Source: CAG-390 sp045543615 (GTDB lineage Bacteria; Bacillota; Clostridia; Oscillospirales; CAG-272). Taken from it: a DNA stretch of 64,000 nt. This document shows positions 9,394 to 17,863 of this stretch, piece after piece. The translations under genes and the position numbers were made by a program. How positions within the stretch are numbered: position 1 is the stretch's first letter; the number at the start of each line of letters is the position of its first letter. The stretch lies in contig JAZPXL010000018.1 of NCBI GenBank assembly GCA_045543615.1, positions 82,427-146,426 on the forward strand. The letters run 5' to 3'. Under the pieces are notes generated by a model. The model was given only the letters and a program-made list of their open reading frames with translations, had not been told where the DNA came from and searched no databases.

Positions 9394-10286
9394 TAAAAAA
9401 CCCGCACCAAAAGATAATCTGCAAGCTCAAGAAGAATACCCGAGTCTCCAAAGTTTTTAATTGCTTCCTTAGCTTCCTCAGTAAGACGGCTTGCATATTC
9501 TTTTGCATCTTCTATACTCATAAATGTAAGAAATGTGGTTTTATTGTTCTCGGCATCACTACCAATACTTTTGCCAAGAACCTCGCCACTTGATATTCTA
9601 TCAAGAATATCATCTACTATCTGGAACGCAAGGCCTATGCGCTCGGCGTAAATCCGAGCTGCGACAAATTCTGCGTCGCCCTCGTCAAGTCCTGCAGCAA
9701 GGCAACCTAAAGATACAGACGCACCAATCAGCGCACCTGTCTTTTTTGCGTGGAGCTTGAGGAGCGTATCAAAATCCAGTTGCTCGCTCTCACCACGCAT
9801 ATCAATGATCTGTCCACCGATCATTCCTTCGCTTCCTGTGGCCTTTGCCAAGGTAAGCGCAGCTTTTGCGGCAACTGTCGGCGCGACGTGTTTGTTCGAA
9901 AGTGCTACCTCAATTGATCGGATGGCAAGTGAATCTCCTGCGAGCAGTGCTGTTGCCTCGCCAAATACCTTATGCGAAGTCGGCATGCCTCGTCTCAAAT
10001 CATCGTCATCCATACAGGGCAGGTCATCATGAATCAGCGAGAAAGTGTGCATCATTTCAACAGCAAGAGCAAAGGCCAGGGATGCTTCTTCTTTTCCGCC
10101 AAATGCTCTGCAAAACTCGTTAACAAGAAACGGACGGATACGCTTGCCACCTGCCATAAGGCTATATATTTCTGCCTCTCTGACCTCATCTGTGTCTCTA
10201 TCGGCAAATTGTGCATAATAAACCTCAATGGCATTCTCAATGCGCTTCTTATTTTGTTCCAACGCCGTATTAAGCAAATTATTCAT
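9393..10286 (-). CDS. ispA: Polyprenyl synthetase, farnesyl/geranyl diphosphate synthase type
   Basis: Condenses IPP with DMAPP/GPP; 297 aa from the chosen start MNNLLNTAL. That start has a GGGAGAGG site; a longer upstream reading has none. The first aspartate-rich motif is DDLPCMDDDDLRRG and the second is DDILD, with GGKRIRP near the N-terminus, all typical of short-chain IspA. It overlaps xseB by 8 bases and tlyA by one. In many Bacillota dxs follows ispA; here it is absent, although ispD and ispF lie near 40 kb. Confidence 0.96.
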   Translation of the reverse strand: MNNLLNTALEQNKKRIENAIEVYYAQFADRDTDEVREAEIYSLMAGGKRIRPFLVNEFCRAFGGKEEASLAFALAVEMMHTFSLIHDDLPCMDDDDLRRGMPTSHKVFGEATALLAGDSLAIRSIEVALSNKHVAPTVAAKAALTLAKATGSEGMIGGQIIDMRGESEQLDFDTLLKLHAKKTGALIGASVSLGCLAAGLDEGDAEFVAARIYAERIGLAFQIVDDILDRISSGEVLGKSIGSDAENNKTTFLTFMSIEDAKEYASRLTEEAKEAIKNFGDSGILLELADYLLVRVF

Positions 10287-10491
10287 CGTCCTCTCCCTTT
10301 GGGGATACCATAGTAATTTTGCTTTTGGCCTCGCCAAGCTTCTCGGATGCAATTCTTACAAGCGAAACGCCCTCTTCATAAAGCTTGATTGACTCGTCAA
10401 GTGTTGCCTTTCCCGATTCAAGCTTACGAACTATCTCTTCGAGTCTGGAAACAGCCAGCTCAAAATTGAATTCATTCATATTTTCATCCAT
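10279..10491 (-). CDS. xseB: Exodeoxyribonuclease VII small subunit
   Basis: A 70-aa acidic helical protein: NFELAVSRLEEIVRKLESG, then LDESIKLYEEGVSLV, the signature of XseB. It pairs with XseA to degrade single-stranded DNA to oligonucleotides. It sits directly after xseA, with a 23-base gap, and overlaps ispA by 8 bases, so the three are translated as a unit. Confidence 0.95.
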   Translation of the reverse strand: MDENMNEFNFELAVSRLEEIVRKLESGKATLDESIKLYEEGVSLVRIASEKLGEAKSKITMVSPKGEDDE

Positions 10492-10514
10492 AATGGTAAT
10501 TTCCTTATATTGTT

Positions 10515-11726
10515 TTAATTCTTTTCTATACTGTCAACGGTTGCAGTTATTGCACCATCATTCATTTTGATGCTGATGCGATCACCAACTCTGACATCTT
10601 CCACGCTTACTATAACTCCATCATCATTTTGAGCAATCGAATAACCTCTTGAAAGCACCGACAGCGGACTTAATGCGTCAAGTCTTCCAATAAGCACCGA
10701 AAGCTCGCCATCACGCAGCCGACAAGTCTCGGCATACAAAAATTTCAACCTCTGTTCGATAACCCCAAGCTCGCTCTCTCGCTCTAGAATAAATCTATCG
10801 GGAGATGACAGAACGGCCGAAGACGAGAGGATGGACAGTTTACTCTCAGCGTAGCTTATTCTTTGGCAAAGAATTGAAGCGCATCTGTCAATCAATGAGG
10901 AAATGCTTGCAATATATTCCTCGCTGTCGGGAACTGCAAGCTCTGCGGCAGCAGATGGAGTAGGTGCTCTGAGATCGGCCACCAGATCAGAAATTGAGAA
11001 ATCGGTTTCGTGCCCTACTGCGCTGATGACGGGAATGTCGGAGGCGGCAATAAGTCTTGCAAGCGTCTCATCATTGAATGCGGCCAAGTCCTCGCCACTT
11101 CCTCCACCACGACCTATGACTATCACATCAACATTTTTGTTTTTACAAAAATATTTTACGCCTTCGCAAAGACTTGACGGTGCGCCAATTCCCTGAACAA
11201 GAGCAGGATAAAGTATAATATTCGCAACAGGCCAGCGTCTTTCAAGAATATTCATAAGGTCACGCACAGCCGCACCTGTCGGCGAGGTGATAATACCGAT
11301 ATTCTTTGGGTACTTTGGGATCGGCTTCTTTCGTTTTTCGTCGCACAAGCCCTCAGCCAATAGCTGAGCTTTAAGTCTCTCATAAGCTGCATACTGTTCA
11401 CCAAGACCGTCAGGTGACATAAAAGATGCATAAAGCTGATATGCTCCATCTCTTGGGAAGACTGAAACACGCCCCCATATCGTCACGCTCATTCCGTTGT
11501 CGGGACGAAAACGCAATCTTGATGCGTTCTGAGCAAACATCACGCATTTGATAGCGCATTTATCATCCTTAAGCGAAAAATAGAGGTGGCCTGATGCGTA
11601 GTGATATTTAAAATTTGATATTTCACCTCTCACAGTGGCCGTCTGCAGTGCCTCGTCACCATCAATGAGCGACTTGACGTACTCGTTAAGCTGTGATACG
11701 GTCAATGACATTTCGTTAGGATTCAT
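10515..11726 (-). CDS. xseA: Exodeoxyribonuclease VII large subunit
   Basis: Catalytic subunit of exonuclease VII; 403 aa from MNPNEMSLTVSQLNEYVKS. That start has an AAGGA site inside the end of the preceding gene; a longer frame upstream has no ribosome site. An OB-fold N-domain (VRGEISNFKYHYASGHLYFSLKD) is followed by the catalytic region (IGIITSPTGAAVRDLMNIL; VIVIGRGGGSGEDLAAFNDE). It overlaps the TsaD-like gene by 11 bases. Confidence 0.96.
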   Translation of the reverse strand: MNPNEMSLTVSQLNEYVKSLIDGDEALQTATVRGEISNFKYHYASGHLYFSLKDDKCAIKCVMFAQNASRLRFRPDNGMSVTIWGRVSVFPRDGAYQLYASFMSPDGLGEQYAAYERLKAQLLAEGLCDEKRKKPIPKYPKNIGIITSPTGAAVRDLMNILERRWPVANIILYPALVQGIGAPSSLCEGVKYFCKNKNVDVIVIGRGGGSGEDLAAFNDETLARLIAASDIPVISAVGHETDFSISDLVADLRAPTPSAAAELAVPDSEEYIASISSLIDRCASILCQRISYAESKLSILSSSAVLSSPDRFILERESELGVIEQRLKFLYAETCRLRDGELSVLIGRLDALSPLSVLSRGYSIAQNDDGVIVSVEDVRVGDRISIKMNDGAITATVDSIEKN

Positions 11727-12681
11727 TATTCTGTCCTTCAAGAAAATATCTGCGGCAAAGCAAAGACACGCCGACCGCATTGTCTGCTGAATATTCAGGA
11801 GTTGTATAATAAACATCTCCAAGAGAGGAAAGACGAGCCTTGATAATCGAATTGCTCATAACTCCACCTGCCCAGACGATTGGAAGATTTCCGTACTTCT
11901 CTCTTGCGTATAGTGCCATTTCGTACAATGTCTTTGCAACAAATTCAAACACATAGGCAGCAATCCCGCTTGAAGACGCCCCACCATCAAGCATTCTTCG
12001 TGCGTTGTTCTCAAGTCCTGAGAGATTGCATCTGCCATCCTTTACACTCGTCTTGACTTTCGAAACAGCTTCTTTGTTCTGAATGGCAAGTGCTTCAAGA
12101 GCCGGGCCACACGGGAAAGACAGACCAAGCATAACTCCTATTCTGTCAATGGCTTGTCCTGCATTGATGTCTGCCGTTTCACCAACAAGCTGAATATCAA
12201 AATTCACTCCCGATGGTCTGACAAGCAAGCATTCAGTTGTTCCGCCTGAGACGTGAAAAGCAATAAATCCACCGTGTTTTTCGCAAACTCCGTCACGCTC
12301 TGCGCCCGAAGTTGCATAAGCCGCCATAATATGTCCCTGCTGATGAGAGACACGATACAGGGGTGCATCTGCACCTGTAGCAAGGGCTTCTGCCACAGCC
12401 ACGCCGGACAGAAAACACGGCATATAAGAGCCCTCTGCATCTCTGGGTGTCGCAGACACAGCGACTGCCGTTATATGTTCACTTGAGGTGCATTCCCTCA
12501 ATTTTGAAGCGAGAACAGGCAAATGCTTGATATGTGCAAAAACCGCATCAGACTGACGAAGACCACATTCTCCGTTTTTGACGGGAAGAGGAAGCTTGAT
12601 GTTTGCAATTATTTTTCCCTCAGCATCACAAACTGCGCCTGAGGTTGTGTAATTACTTGTATCGATGCCACAAAAAAGCAT
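11716..12681 (-). CDS. TsaD/Kae1-like ASKHA-fold protein (Gcp paralogue)
   Basis: A 321-aa member of the Kae1/TsaD (peptidase M22) family. It has a metal-binding HxxxH (H113 and H117 in SHQQGH), a phosphate loop near the N-terminus (GIDTSNYTTSG) and VWAGGVMSNS near the C-terminus. TsaD makes the t6A base of tRNA with TsaB and TsaE, which are encoded at 38-39 kb. This gene lies instead between nusB and xseA and is divergent in the usual PGPG/VG region (ATPRDAEGSYMPCFLSG). A second, canonical tsaD may lie elsewhere; it may be a specialised paralogue. The start overlaps the nusB stop (TGATG) behind GGAGG. Confidence 0.8.
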   Translation of the reverse strand: MLFCGIDTSNYTTSGAVCDAEGKIIANIKLPLPVKNGECGLRQSDAVFAHIKHLPVLASKLRECTSSEHITAVAVSATPRDAEGSYMPCFLSGVAVAEALATGADAPLYRVSHQQGHIMAAYATSGAERDGVCEKHGGFIAFHVSGGTTECLLVRPSGVNFDIQLVGETADINAGQAIDRIGVMLGLSFPCGPALEALAIQNKEAVSKVKTSVKDGRCNLSGLENNARRMLDGGASSSGIAAYVFEFVAKTLYEMALYAREKYGNLPIVWAGGVMSNSIIKARLSSLGDVYYTTPEYSADNAVGVSLLCRRYFLEGQNNES

Positions 12682-13097
12682 CAGCTCTCTCCTCCGGAGT
12701 TTTTCTCTTTAAGAACCGAGTTGAGCACTCCGTTTACAAACGGACGAACACGCTCTGCGTCATCATATTTCTTAACAAGCTCGATCGCTTCATTGATGGC
12801 TGCTGTATCCGGAACATCATCGCAGAAATACATTTCGTAAATTGCAAGTCTCATAACGGCTCTTGAAACGGGTGAAATTCTCGCCTGAGTCCAGCCGTGT
12901 GAATACTTCGCAATAAGTCCGTCAACAAACTCAAGATTTTCTTTTATACCACAGAAAACTCTTGTGATGTACTCATTTGTCTCAAATTCTCTCATCGCAC
13001 AGGCTCTCTCGAGTATTTCCTCGGGCGCTGTATCCGGATGAAAATCCATCTCAAAAATCAGCGAAAGCGCAGCCTCTCGTGCTTCTCTTCTCGTCAT
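12681..13097 (-). CDS. nusB: Transcription antitermination factor NusB
   Basis: An all-helical 138-aa RNA-binding protein for rRNA antitermination. It begins MTRREAREAALSLIFEMDF and carries ISPVSRAVMRLAIYEM and PDTAAINEAIELVKKY, both diagnostic. It is the first gene of the long minus-strand operon. It has a GGAGG site and a sigma-A promoter about 60 bases upstream. Confidence 0.97.
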   Translation of the reverse strand: MTRREAREAALSLIFEMDFHPDTAPEEILERACAMREFETNEYITRVFCGIKENLEFVDGLIAKYSHGWTQARISPVSRAVMRLAIYEMYFCDDVPDTAAINEAIELVKKYDDAERVRPFVNGVLNSVLKEKNSGGES

Positions 13098-13158
13098 TAT
13101 AAATCCTCCAAAGTATATATGAAAATTTCATATAGCTATAAATACCCATAATATATAT

Positions 13159-13186
13159 ATTATATCGCAAATTTAGAAAAAGTCAA
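13159..13186 (-). promoter_or_regulatory. Sigma-A promoter of the nusB operon
   Basis: On the minus strand TTGACT and TATAAT are separated by 16 bases. It lies 62 bases upstream of nusB and is the only good promoter found for the whole block down to fhs. The region between it and the plus-strand promoter at 13.3 kb is AT-rich and otherwise empty. Confidence 0.75.
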
Positions 13187-13290
13187 CAGTATTGATGAAT
13201 AATTGCAAAAAATATTCACAATAATATTCACTCTTTATTTGGCAATATTGCTACATTTGCAAATTTTCTGTTTTCTTTTCACCTTTGCTC

Positions 13291-13319
13291 TTGCTTTTAT
13301 TGTATTTTAGTGGTATGAT
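13291..13319 (+). promoter_or_regulatory. Sigma-A promoter of the small membrane protein gene
   Basis: TTGCTT, a 17-base spacer and TATGAT, 33 bases before the ATG at 13352. Confidence 0.55.
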
Positions 13320-13351
13320 AATATAAATTGATTTTTAAGGATTTGAATGTT

Positions 13352-13795
13352 ATGAAAGATTTTTTTAAACGAGTACTGACACGCACCTGTGCATATTTCA
13401 CTCTCATTGTTTCCATATTTAGCTTAGTTTTGCTGTTTATGTATTCATCGGGAGACACAGCTCTTGCACTCGAGCCACTCCGTGTTGTGCTCTTTATTCC
13501 ATTTTGCATTTGCTTTGCGCTTGCAAATGTACTCTTTAAAACCGAAAGCATATCCGTCGCTACCAAATGGTTTTTGCACGCACTTTTGACTATATGTGGC
13601 GCGTTTTTCTTCTTGCTTCTCCCTGCGAATATGACAGGCTCGCAAAATCTCGTTGGTTTTGTTCTTATCGCATTTGCTTATTTAATATTCGTTGTCTTTT
13701 TTGCTCTCTTTAAAAAGAGGCTAAAAACATCGGCAGAGCAAGACCGTATTCTTCGTGAAAAATCAAAGCAATACAAAAGAGAAAAAAGAAAATAA
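13352..13795 (+). CDS. Small four-helix membrane protein, possibly DUF3021-like
   Basis: A 147-aa protein with four hydrophobic helices (CAYFTLIVSIFSLVLLFMY; LRVVLFIPFCICFALANVL; WFLHALLTICGAFFFLLL; GFVLIAFAYLIFVVFFALF) and a highly basic C-terminal tail (KSKQYKREKRK). The layout resembles DUF3021-type membrane proteins, but I cannot confirm this. ATG 13352 is preferred over an in-frame TTG 24 bases upstream because AAGGA lies 10 bases before it. It is monocistronic, bounded by a promoter and a strong terminator. No function can be assigned. Confidence 0.7.
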   Translation: MKDFFKRVLTRTCAYFTLIVSIFSLVLLFMYSSGDTALALEPLRVVLFIPFCICFALANVLFKTESISVATKWFLHALLTICGAFFFLLLPANMTGSQNLVGFVLIAFAYLIFVVFFALFKKRLKTSAEQDRILREKSKQYKREKRK

Positions 13796-13798
13796 AGC

Positions 13799-13830
13799 AA
13801 AAATCCGTTGTGAAACACAACGGATTTTTT
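13799..13830. terminator. Bidirectional terminator
   Basis: Arms AATCCGTTGTG and CACAACGGATT around an AAA loop, with A-run before and T-run after, between convergent genes. Confidence 0.9.
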
Positions 13831-14204
13831 CATTTTTCTTCCTTGGAGCAAACGCTGCAAGCCTTTTCTTTGCCAACTCGGAGCGCATCCTTTACTGTAC
13901 CGGAATGGATCTCAGTTGGCTCGAGCTTTTTGATACTGCCACAGGCTGAGCTAACGTGATACACGCTTCCACCAACTGTCCAATAGACAACAAGCTTGCC
14001 GCTTGCATCGGTTTCGGTTGGATACTTTTCTGTCACGGCGGCCGATAGAGCGGCATAAATTGACTCTACCATTTCCGGCGTCAGAGTCTCGCCATAATAA
14101 TATGTCTCCTCAACAAAGTTTATGTTGTCCGTACAAGCAATAAGCACAGCAACCGACAGAAGTATTACGGCAAGAACAATAAACGGTCTTGATTGATGGT
14201 ACAT
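13830..14204 (-). CDS. Short lipoprotein with a Cys/His metal-binding-like C-terminus
   Basis: A 124-aa protein. A lipoprotein signal (residues 1-23, lipobox LIA before Cys24) leads to a helical middle and then a C-terminal module with VYWTVGGSVYHVSSACGS and GKEKACSVCS. H83, C88, C116 and C119 are spaced like the small YHxxxC...CxxC modules found at the C-termini of Bacillota surface and competence-type proteins, which probably bind a metal ion. The start has GAGGTGA, three bases after the regulator's stop, so the two genes are translated together. Function unknown; see the findings for a pheromone hypothesis. Confidence 0.7.
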   Translation of the reverse strand: MYHQSRPFIVLAVILLSVAVLIACTDNINFVEETYYYGETLTPEMVESIYAALSAAVTEKYPTETDASGKLVVYWTVGGSVYHVSSACGSIKKLEPTEIHSGTVKDALRVGKEKACSVCSKEEK

Positions 14205-14207
14205 TCG

Positions 14208-15092
14208 TCACCTCAAAAATCTTTCAAGCATTGCTGTTTTATCGGATGAGTATTCATATGCTCCTCTGTAATCCGAAAGCTCACGGCAACACACCTCAAG
14301 ATCGGAAAAGAGGAAATAAAGCACGGGAGCGGGCAGGTCGGCGTTATTAGAAAGCAAACGCTTAAGTATAGAATAGGCTTCGGAAAAATGCTTCTTTGCC
14401 ATCACCTGTCTTGCAAGAAGATGCTCTGCTAAATTCTTCTCTTCACGCCGAGCAAGAGTCATATAAACATCCTTGTCAAGTATCGACTCTGCATCGGTTT
14501 CAAGCGAATACAAGAGAACGAAGTATCTGCAGAATGGGTCTGCGAGGGACGATAGCGAAAACCACTCGCTTGGTGTATTGTCGGATGTAAGAGAAGGAGA
14601 TATACGCTCCATACAAGAGATATAAACATCGCTTTGAGCACGCAGGGTATCTGTCGGGTATATCGTATCGGACGCAACCCTTTTAGCCTCCTCAAAGTAT
14701 TCAAGTGATGTTCTGAGATTGCCTCTGCCAAACTCATCCACTGCCGCATTATACATACACCGACATAGCAAAAAACTGATTTCATCATCTCTCTCATCAA
14801 ACTTTTCGCACAAATCCCGACAGATGAGCCAATCCCCCGACTCAAACGCACGCTTTATATCAGGAAGCTTACTGTCTTTTCTGTATCCAAACTCTTCTTT
14901 TTCCTCTGCAAGCAGATAGCCCGCAGGAACGCCAAGTCTTGATGCGAGGTACAAAAGCGTCTGAAGAGACGGCAAGGCGCTTCCATTTTCAATACGACTA
15001 AGCATATTTCTTGTGATAAGCTCTCCTGCCAGCTCCTTCTGCGTCATCATTTTTGCGCATCGAAGCTCTTTAACTTTTTCACCAATATTCAT
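14208..15092 (-). CDS. XRE-family regulator with a TPR-like C-terminal domain
   Basis: A 294-aa cytosolic regulator. An XRE helix-turn-helix spans about residues 1-65 (VKELRCAKMMTQKELAGELITRNMLSRIENG is its core). The rest is helical with TPR-like repeats (LRTSLEYFEEAKRVA; HFSEAYSILKRLLS; YRGAYEYSSDKTAML). Size and layout match the peptide-sensing RRNPP group (Rgg, PlcR, PrgX type) as well as many uncharacterised clostridial regulators. It lies 27 bases downstream of the DivIVA-like gene and 3 bases upstream of a lipoprotein gene. The target is unknown. Confidence 0.8.
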   Translation of the reverse strand: MNIGEKVKELRCAKMMTQKELAGELITRNMLSRIENGSALPSLQTLLYLASRLGVPAGYLLAEEKEEFGYRKDSKLPDIKRAFESGDWLICRDLCEKFDERDDEISFLLCRCMYNAAVDEFGRGNLRTSLEYFEEAKRVASDTIYPTDTLRAQSDVYISCMERISPSLTSDNTPSEWFSLSSLADPFCRYFVLLYSLETDAESILDKDVYMTLARREEKNLAEHLLARQVMAKKHFSEAYSILKRLLSNNADLPAPVLYFLFSDLEVCCRELSDYRGAYEYSSDKTAMLERFLR

Positions 15093-15119
15093 TTTTGTGT
15101 CTCGTGTCTTCCCTTCTCT

Positions 15120-16361
15120 TTACTTCTTTTTGCTTCTCTTTGCAGGGCGAGACACAAGCATACTGAATATTGATCTTCTCTTACCCGAATTTGCTGCCCG
15201 CCTTGTTTTGGGAGCAGATTTGTTTTCTGTCGCAACCGAAGGAGTTGTACCAACACCCACAGAGAACTCTTCACTACCTCTCACAACAGGCTCGTTAGCT
15301 GCCGACTCACCTGTGTCGTCACTATCGCTTGAATCCTCTTTTGTTGAATCTGCCTCAGGAACAGCTGAAGACTGTGCATCTTTATCTGTTTCACGAAGCG
15401 ACGCCAAAAGCGAGTCAGGTGTGTATCCAATCATAGACAAACGTCTTCCGATCTCTGCTTCAAGCGTAGTCTTAACATATGTAATTGCAGCTTTCGATTC
15501 CCAAGACTTTCTTGCAATGCTGTCTGCAACCTCTGAGGCAGAATCTCTTGCATCGTCAAGACTCTCAAGCATTCTGTCAAGCTCCTCAACTGTTGCGTTA
15601 CCTATAATATTGCATATATCATCAACTGCCTCAACTGCGCTCTGTCTTATTGCTTCACGAGCAATTTCAAGCTCCGTTTCAGCTTGGCGACGAATACTGT
15701 CAGCTTCATTTCTTGCTGCAACAAGCAAATTATGCGCCGCTATTGTCGCATTTGTAAGCGAACTACCAAGACTCGCGCCAAGCTCATCGTAAAGCGCGGC
15801 CTTTCTGCGAAGCTCTTCAAGTTCAGAGGTCGCAATAGCACTTTCCTCATCATTCTTCTCGCTACTCTCAACATCAGCCTCGACTATCGCAAGTCTCGCT
15901 TCTGTCTGCGCCAACGTCTCCTTCAGCTCTTCTATAACTCCCTCAAGCTCTTTTATGCAAGAAATCTTCTGTTCAATTTCAGCCAAAAGCTCTGTTTCTC
16001 TGTCTTTTGCCTCAGCAAGTTTACCCTCACATTCAATTTGCTTTTCTGCAACTGCGCTTTCGCACCTCGATTCAACCTCTGCAAGCTTTTTTGAATGTGC
16101 CTCTTCGTGCTCGGACATCTCAGCCTTCATCTGTTCGATTTTTGCTTGAAGTGCCACTATTTCTGCAATCCTTGCTTCAAGCTCTGTTTTTGTCAACTCA
16201 AGGCTTTGTTCAGCCGATTCAAGCTTTTCCTCAAGCGCAGCAATCGCCTCTGCGTGCTGAGTATCCATGCTCACGATATAATCGTTAACATCTTGCTTTC
16301 TATATCCTCCGACGGCACTTGAAAACATTGCGCCACCACAGCTACTCTTTTTTGAAGCCAT
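15120..16361 (-). CDS. DivIVA-like coiled-coil protein with a basic tail
   Basis: A 413-aa protein. The N-terminus (SSAVGGYRKQDVNDYIVSMD) matches the short DivIVA membrane-targeting element (GYxxxEVDxYI). About residues 35-165 form a Glu/Ala-rich coiled coil. A second helical part (NATIAAHNLLVAARNEAD; ESKAAITYVKTTLEAEIGRRL) and a disordered Ser/Asp-rich stretch follow, ending in a basic tail (TRRAANSGKRRSIF, PAKRSKKK). DivIVA proteins organise the cell pole, septum or chromosome. The basic end could bind DNA or membrane. GAGGAG precedes the start, and it has its own promoter. Confidence 0.7.
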   Translation of the reverse strand: MASKKSSCGGAMFSSAVGGYRKQDVNDYIVSMDTQHAEAIAALEEKLESAEQSLELTKTELEARIAEIVALQAKIEQMKAEMSEHEEAHSKKLAEVESRCESAVAEKQIECEGKLAEAKDRETELLAEIEQKISCIKELEGVIEELKETLAQTEARLAIVEADVESSEKNDEESAIATSELEELRRKAALYDELGASLGSSLTNATIAAHNLLVAARNEADSIRRQAETELEIAREAIRQSAVEAVDDICNIIGNATVEELDRMLESLDDARDSASEVADSIARKSWESKAAITYVKTTLEAEIGRRLSMIGYTPDSLLASLRETDKDAQSSAVPEADSTKEDSSDSDDTGESAANEPVVRGSEEFSVGVGTTPSVATENKSAPKTRRAANSGKRRSIFSMLVSRPAKRSKKK

Positions 16362-16393
16362 ACTATGTCTCCTCGTAAATTCAAGTTACCTCT

Positions 16394-16422
16394 ATTTTAT
16401 CACATTGTCGAATATAATTCAA
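16394..16422 (-). promoter_or_regulatory. Sigma-A promoter of the DivIVA-like gene
   Basis: Minus-strand TTGAAT, 17 bases, TAAAAT; 33 bases before the start codon. Confidence 0.6.
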
Positions 16423-16471
16423 CAATTTTTGAAAAATTTTTTTGAAGGACGATATTTTTCGTCAAATCCTC

Positions 16472-16500
16472 TTTACCAAATCTGTTTTATTGTGTATAAT
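16472..16500 (+). promoter_or_regulatory. Sigma-A promoter of xpt-traX
   Basis: TTTACC, 17 bases, TATAAT; the 5' leader would be only about 25 bases. That leaves no room for the purine riboswitch often found before xpt. Confidence 0.7.
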
Positions 16501-16532
16501 ATATTAAAACAAATTTGCTTGGAGGCAAAATT

Positions 16533-17108
16533 ATGCAGTTGCTAAAAAAGATGATTCTTGAAAACGCCGAAATCAGACCGGGCGGCGTCCTCATTGTTTC
16601 TAATTTCTTAAATCACAGAATGGACATCCCTCTTATTGATGAAATCGGTCGGGAGTTTTATCGTATATTTGAAGAAGCAAAGCCCACATTGATTCTAACT
16701 GTTGAGGCTTCAGGAATAGGAATTGCTTGTCTTACGGCAAGATATTTTGGCGTTGACGTTTTATTTGCAAAAAAATCTAATGCAAAGAATCTTGCAGGAG
16801 ATACATACTCCTCTCTTGTGCGCTCTTTTACAAGAGGTACTGTGTTTGAAGTCCGTGTTGACAAAAACTATATTGCCCCAAGCGATAGAGTTCTCATTAT
16901 TGATGACTTCCTTGCTGACGGTGAAGCTTTGAGGGGGCTTATTGACATTGTCAATCAGGCCGGTGCAACGGTTGTCGGCGCAGGAATTTGCATTGAGAAG
17001 GGCTTTCAGCCGGGTGGAGACAGAATACGCAGCGCAGGTATAAATCTTCATTCCCTCGCAATTGTCGATCTTGACTCCGACGGAAATATCGTATTTACTC
17101 AAAAATGA
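16533..17108 (+). CDS. xpt: Xanthine phosphoribosyltransferase
   Basis: Salvages xanthine to XMP; 191 aa from ATG 16533 (an in-frame TTG upstream is rejected because GGAGG lies between the two). Type I PRTase features are ILTVEASGIGIACLTARYFG, the PRPP loop VLIIDDFLADGEALRGL, and GAGICIEKGFQPGG, all typical of Xpt. traX overlaps its end by 4 bases. Confidence 0.94.
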   Translation: MQLLKKMILENAEIRPGGVLIVSNFLNHRMDIPLIDEIGREFYRIFEEAKPTLILTVEASGIGIACLTARYFGVDVLFAKKSNAKNLAGDTYSSLVRSFTRGTVFEVRVDKNYIAPSDRVLIIDDFLADGEALRGLIDIVNQAGATVVGAGICIEKGFQPGGDRIRSAGINLHSLAIVDLDSDGNIVFTQK

Positions 17109-17848
17109 CTGCAGAAATTCTGAAGATTGTCGCTTGCCTTACCATGCTTCTTGATCACATAGGATATGTCGAAAACGATTATATTCTTCGTTTTATCGGC
17201 AGAATAGCCTTTCCGATCTTTGCATATATGGTCGCAAGTGGATTTCGTAAATCGAGCGATCCGTATCGATATTTGCTTAGAATATTAATTTTTGCATTAA
17301 TTACTGAACCTTTTTACGATCATTTATTTTACAAGCAATATCCATATTCCAATAGTGGTAACGTACTTTTCACTCTTGCGCTCGCACTGATTTCAATAAT
17401 CATTTTTGATAAAATGCGTGGACGAGGATTATGGTCGATTATTTCTCTTATCCCACTTGGGCTTTCAGCGTATATAGCCGAAAATATGGGATTTGACTAC
17501 GGTCTTTGGGGAGTTGTTGTTGTTTTCTTGTTTTATTTGGTCGACGGTTCTTCCTTTGTAAACAAGGTACTTACTGCAACGGTCGGTGTAATCTTCTCAT
17601 TCAGATTTGTCATTATGTACTTTATTGACAGCGTTTCTTATCAAATAAAACCCACGGATGTTGCTCCTGTTTTTCCGTCAAACTGGTATCTTGCGCAGTC
17701 TTTTGCTGCACTTTCTCTTATATTCATTCTGCTATACAATGGAAAAAGAAGCTTCAACATAAAAAACAAGTATTTAAGGCTTGTTTATCAATACGCTTTT
17801 TATGCTTTCTATCCTTTGCACCTACTCATCCTCGATCTCATTTATTAA
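17105..17848 (+). CDS. TraX family membrane acyltransferase-like protein
   Basis: A 247-aa protein with about 8 membrane helices. It begins LKIVACLTMLLDHIGYV and continues LRFIGRIAFPIFAYMVASGF, the signature of the TraX family, named for F-pilin acetylation but widespread in Clostridia without conjugation genes. It ends AFYPLHLLILDLIY, typical of the acyltransferase-3 superfamily. ATG overlaps the xpt stop (ATGA), so translation is coupled. The acyl acceptor is unknown. Confidence 0.88.
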   Translation: MTAEILKIVACLTMLLDHIGYVENDYILRFIGRIAFPIFAYMVASGFRKSSDPYRYLLRILIFALITEPFYDHLFYKQYPYSNSGNVLFTLALALISIIIFDKMRGRGLWSIISLIPLGLSAYIAENMGFDYGLWGVVVVFLFYLVDGSSFVNKVLTATVGVIFSFRFVIMYFIDSVSYQIKPTDVAPVFPSNWYLAQSFAALSLIFILLYNGKRSFNIKNKYLRLVYQYAFYAFYPLHLLILDLIY

Positions 17849-17863
17849 TTCCGTTAAACAGAC

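Noticed and set aside
13328..13351. TTG start for the small membrane protein
   Set aside because: It lies before the AAGGA ribosome site; the ATG at 13352 has proper spacing.
16362..16532. A purine riboswitch before xpt
   Set aside because: The promoter at 16472-16500 leaves a leader of about 25 bases, and no aptamer-like stems are visible.
17105..17848. traX as evidence for a conjugative element
   Set aside because: The family is common in clostridial chromosomes, and no relaxase, type IV secretion or integrase gene is present.
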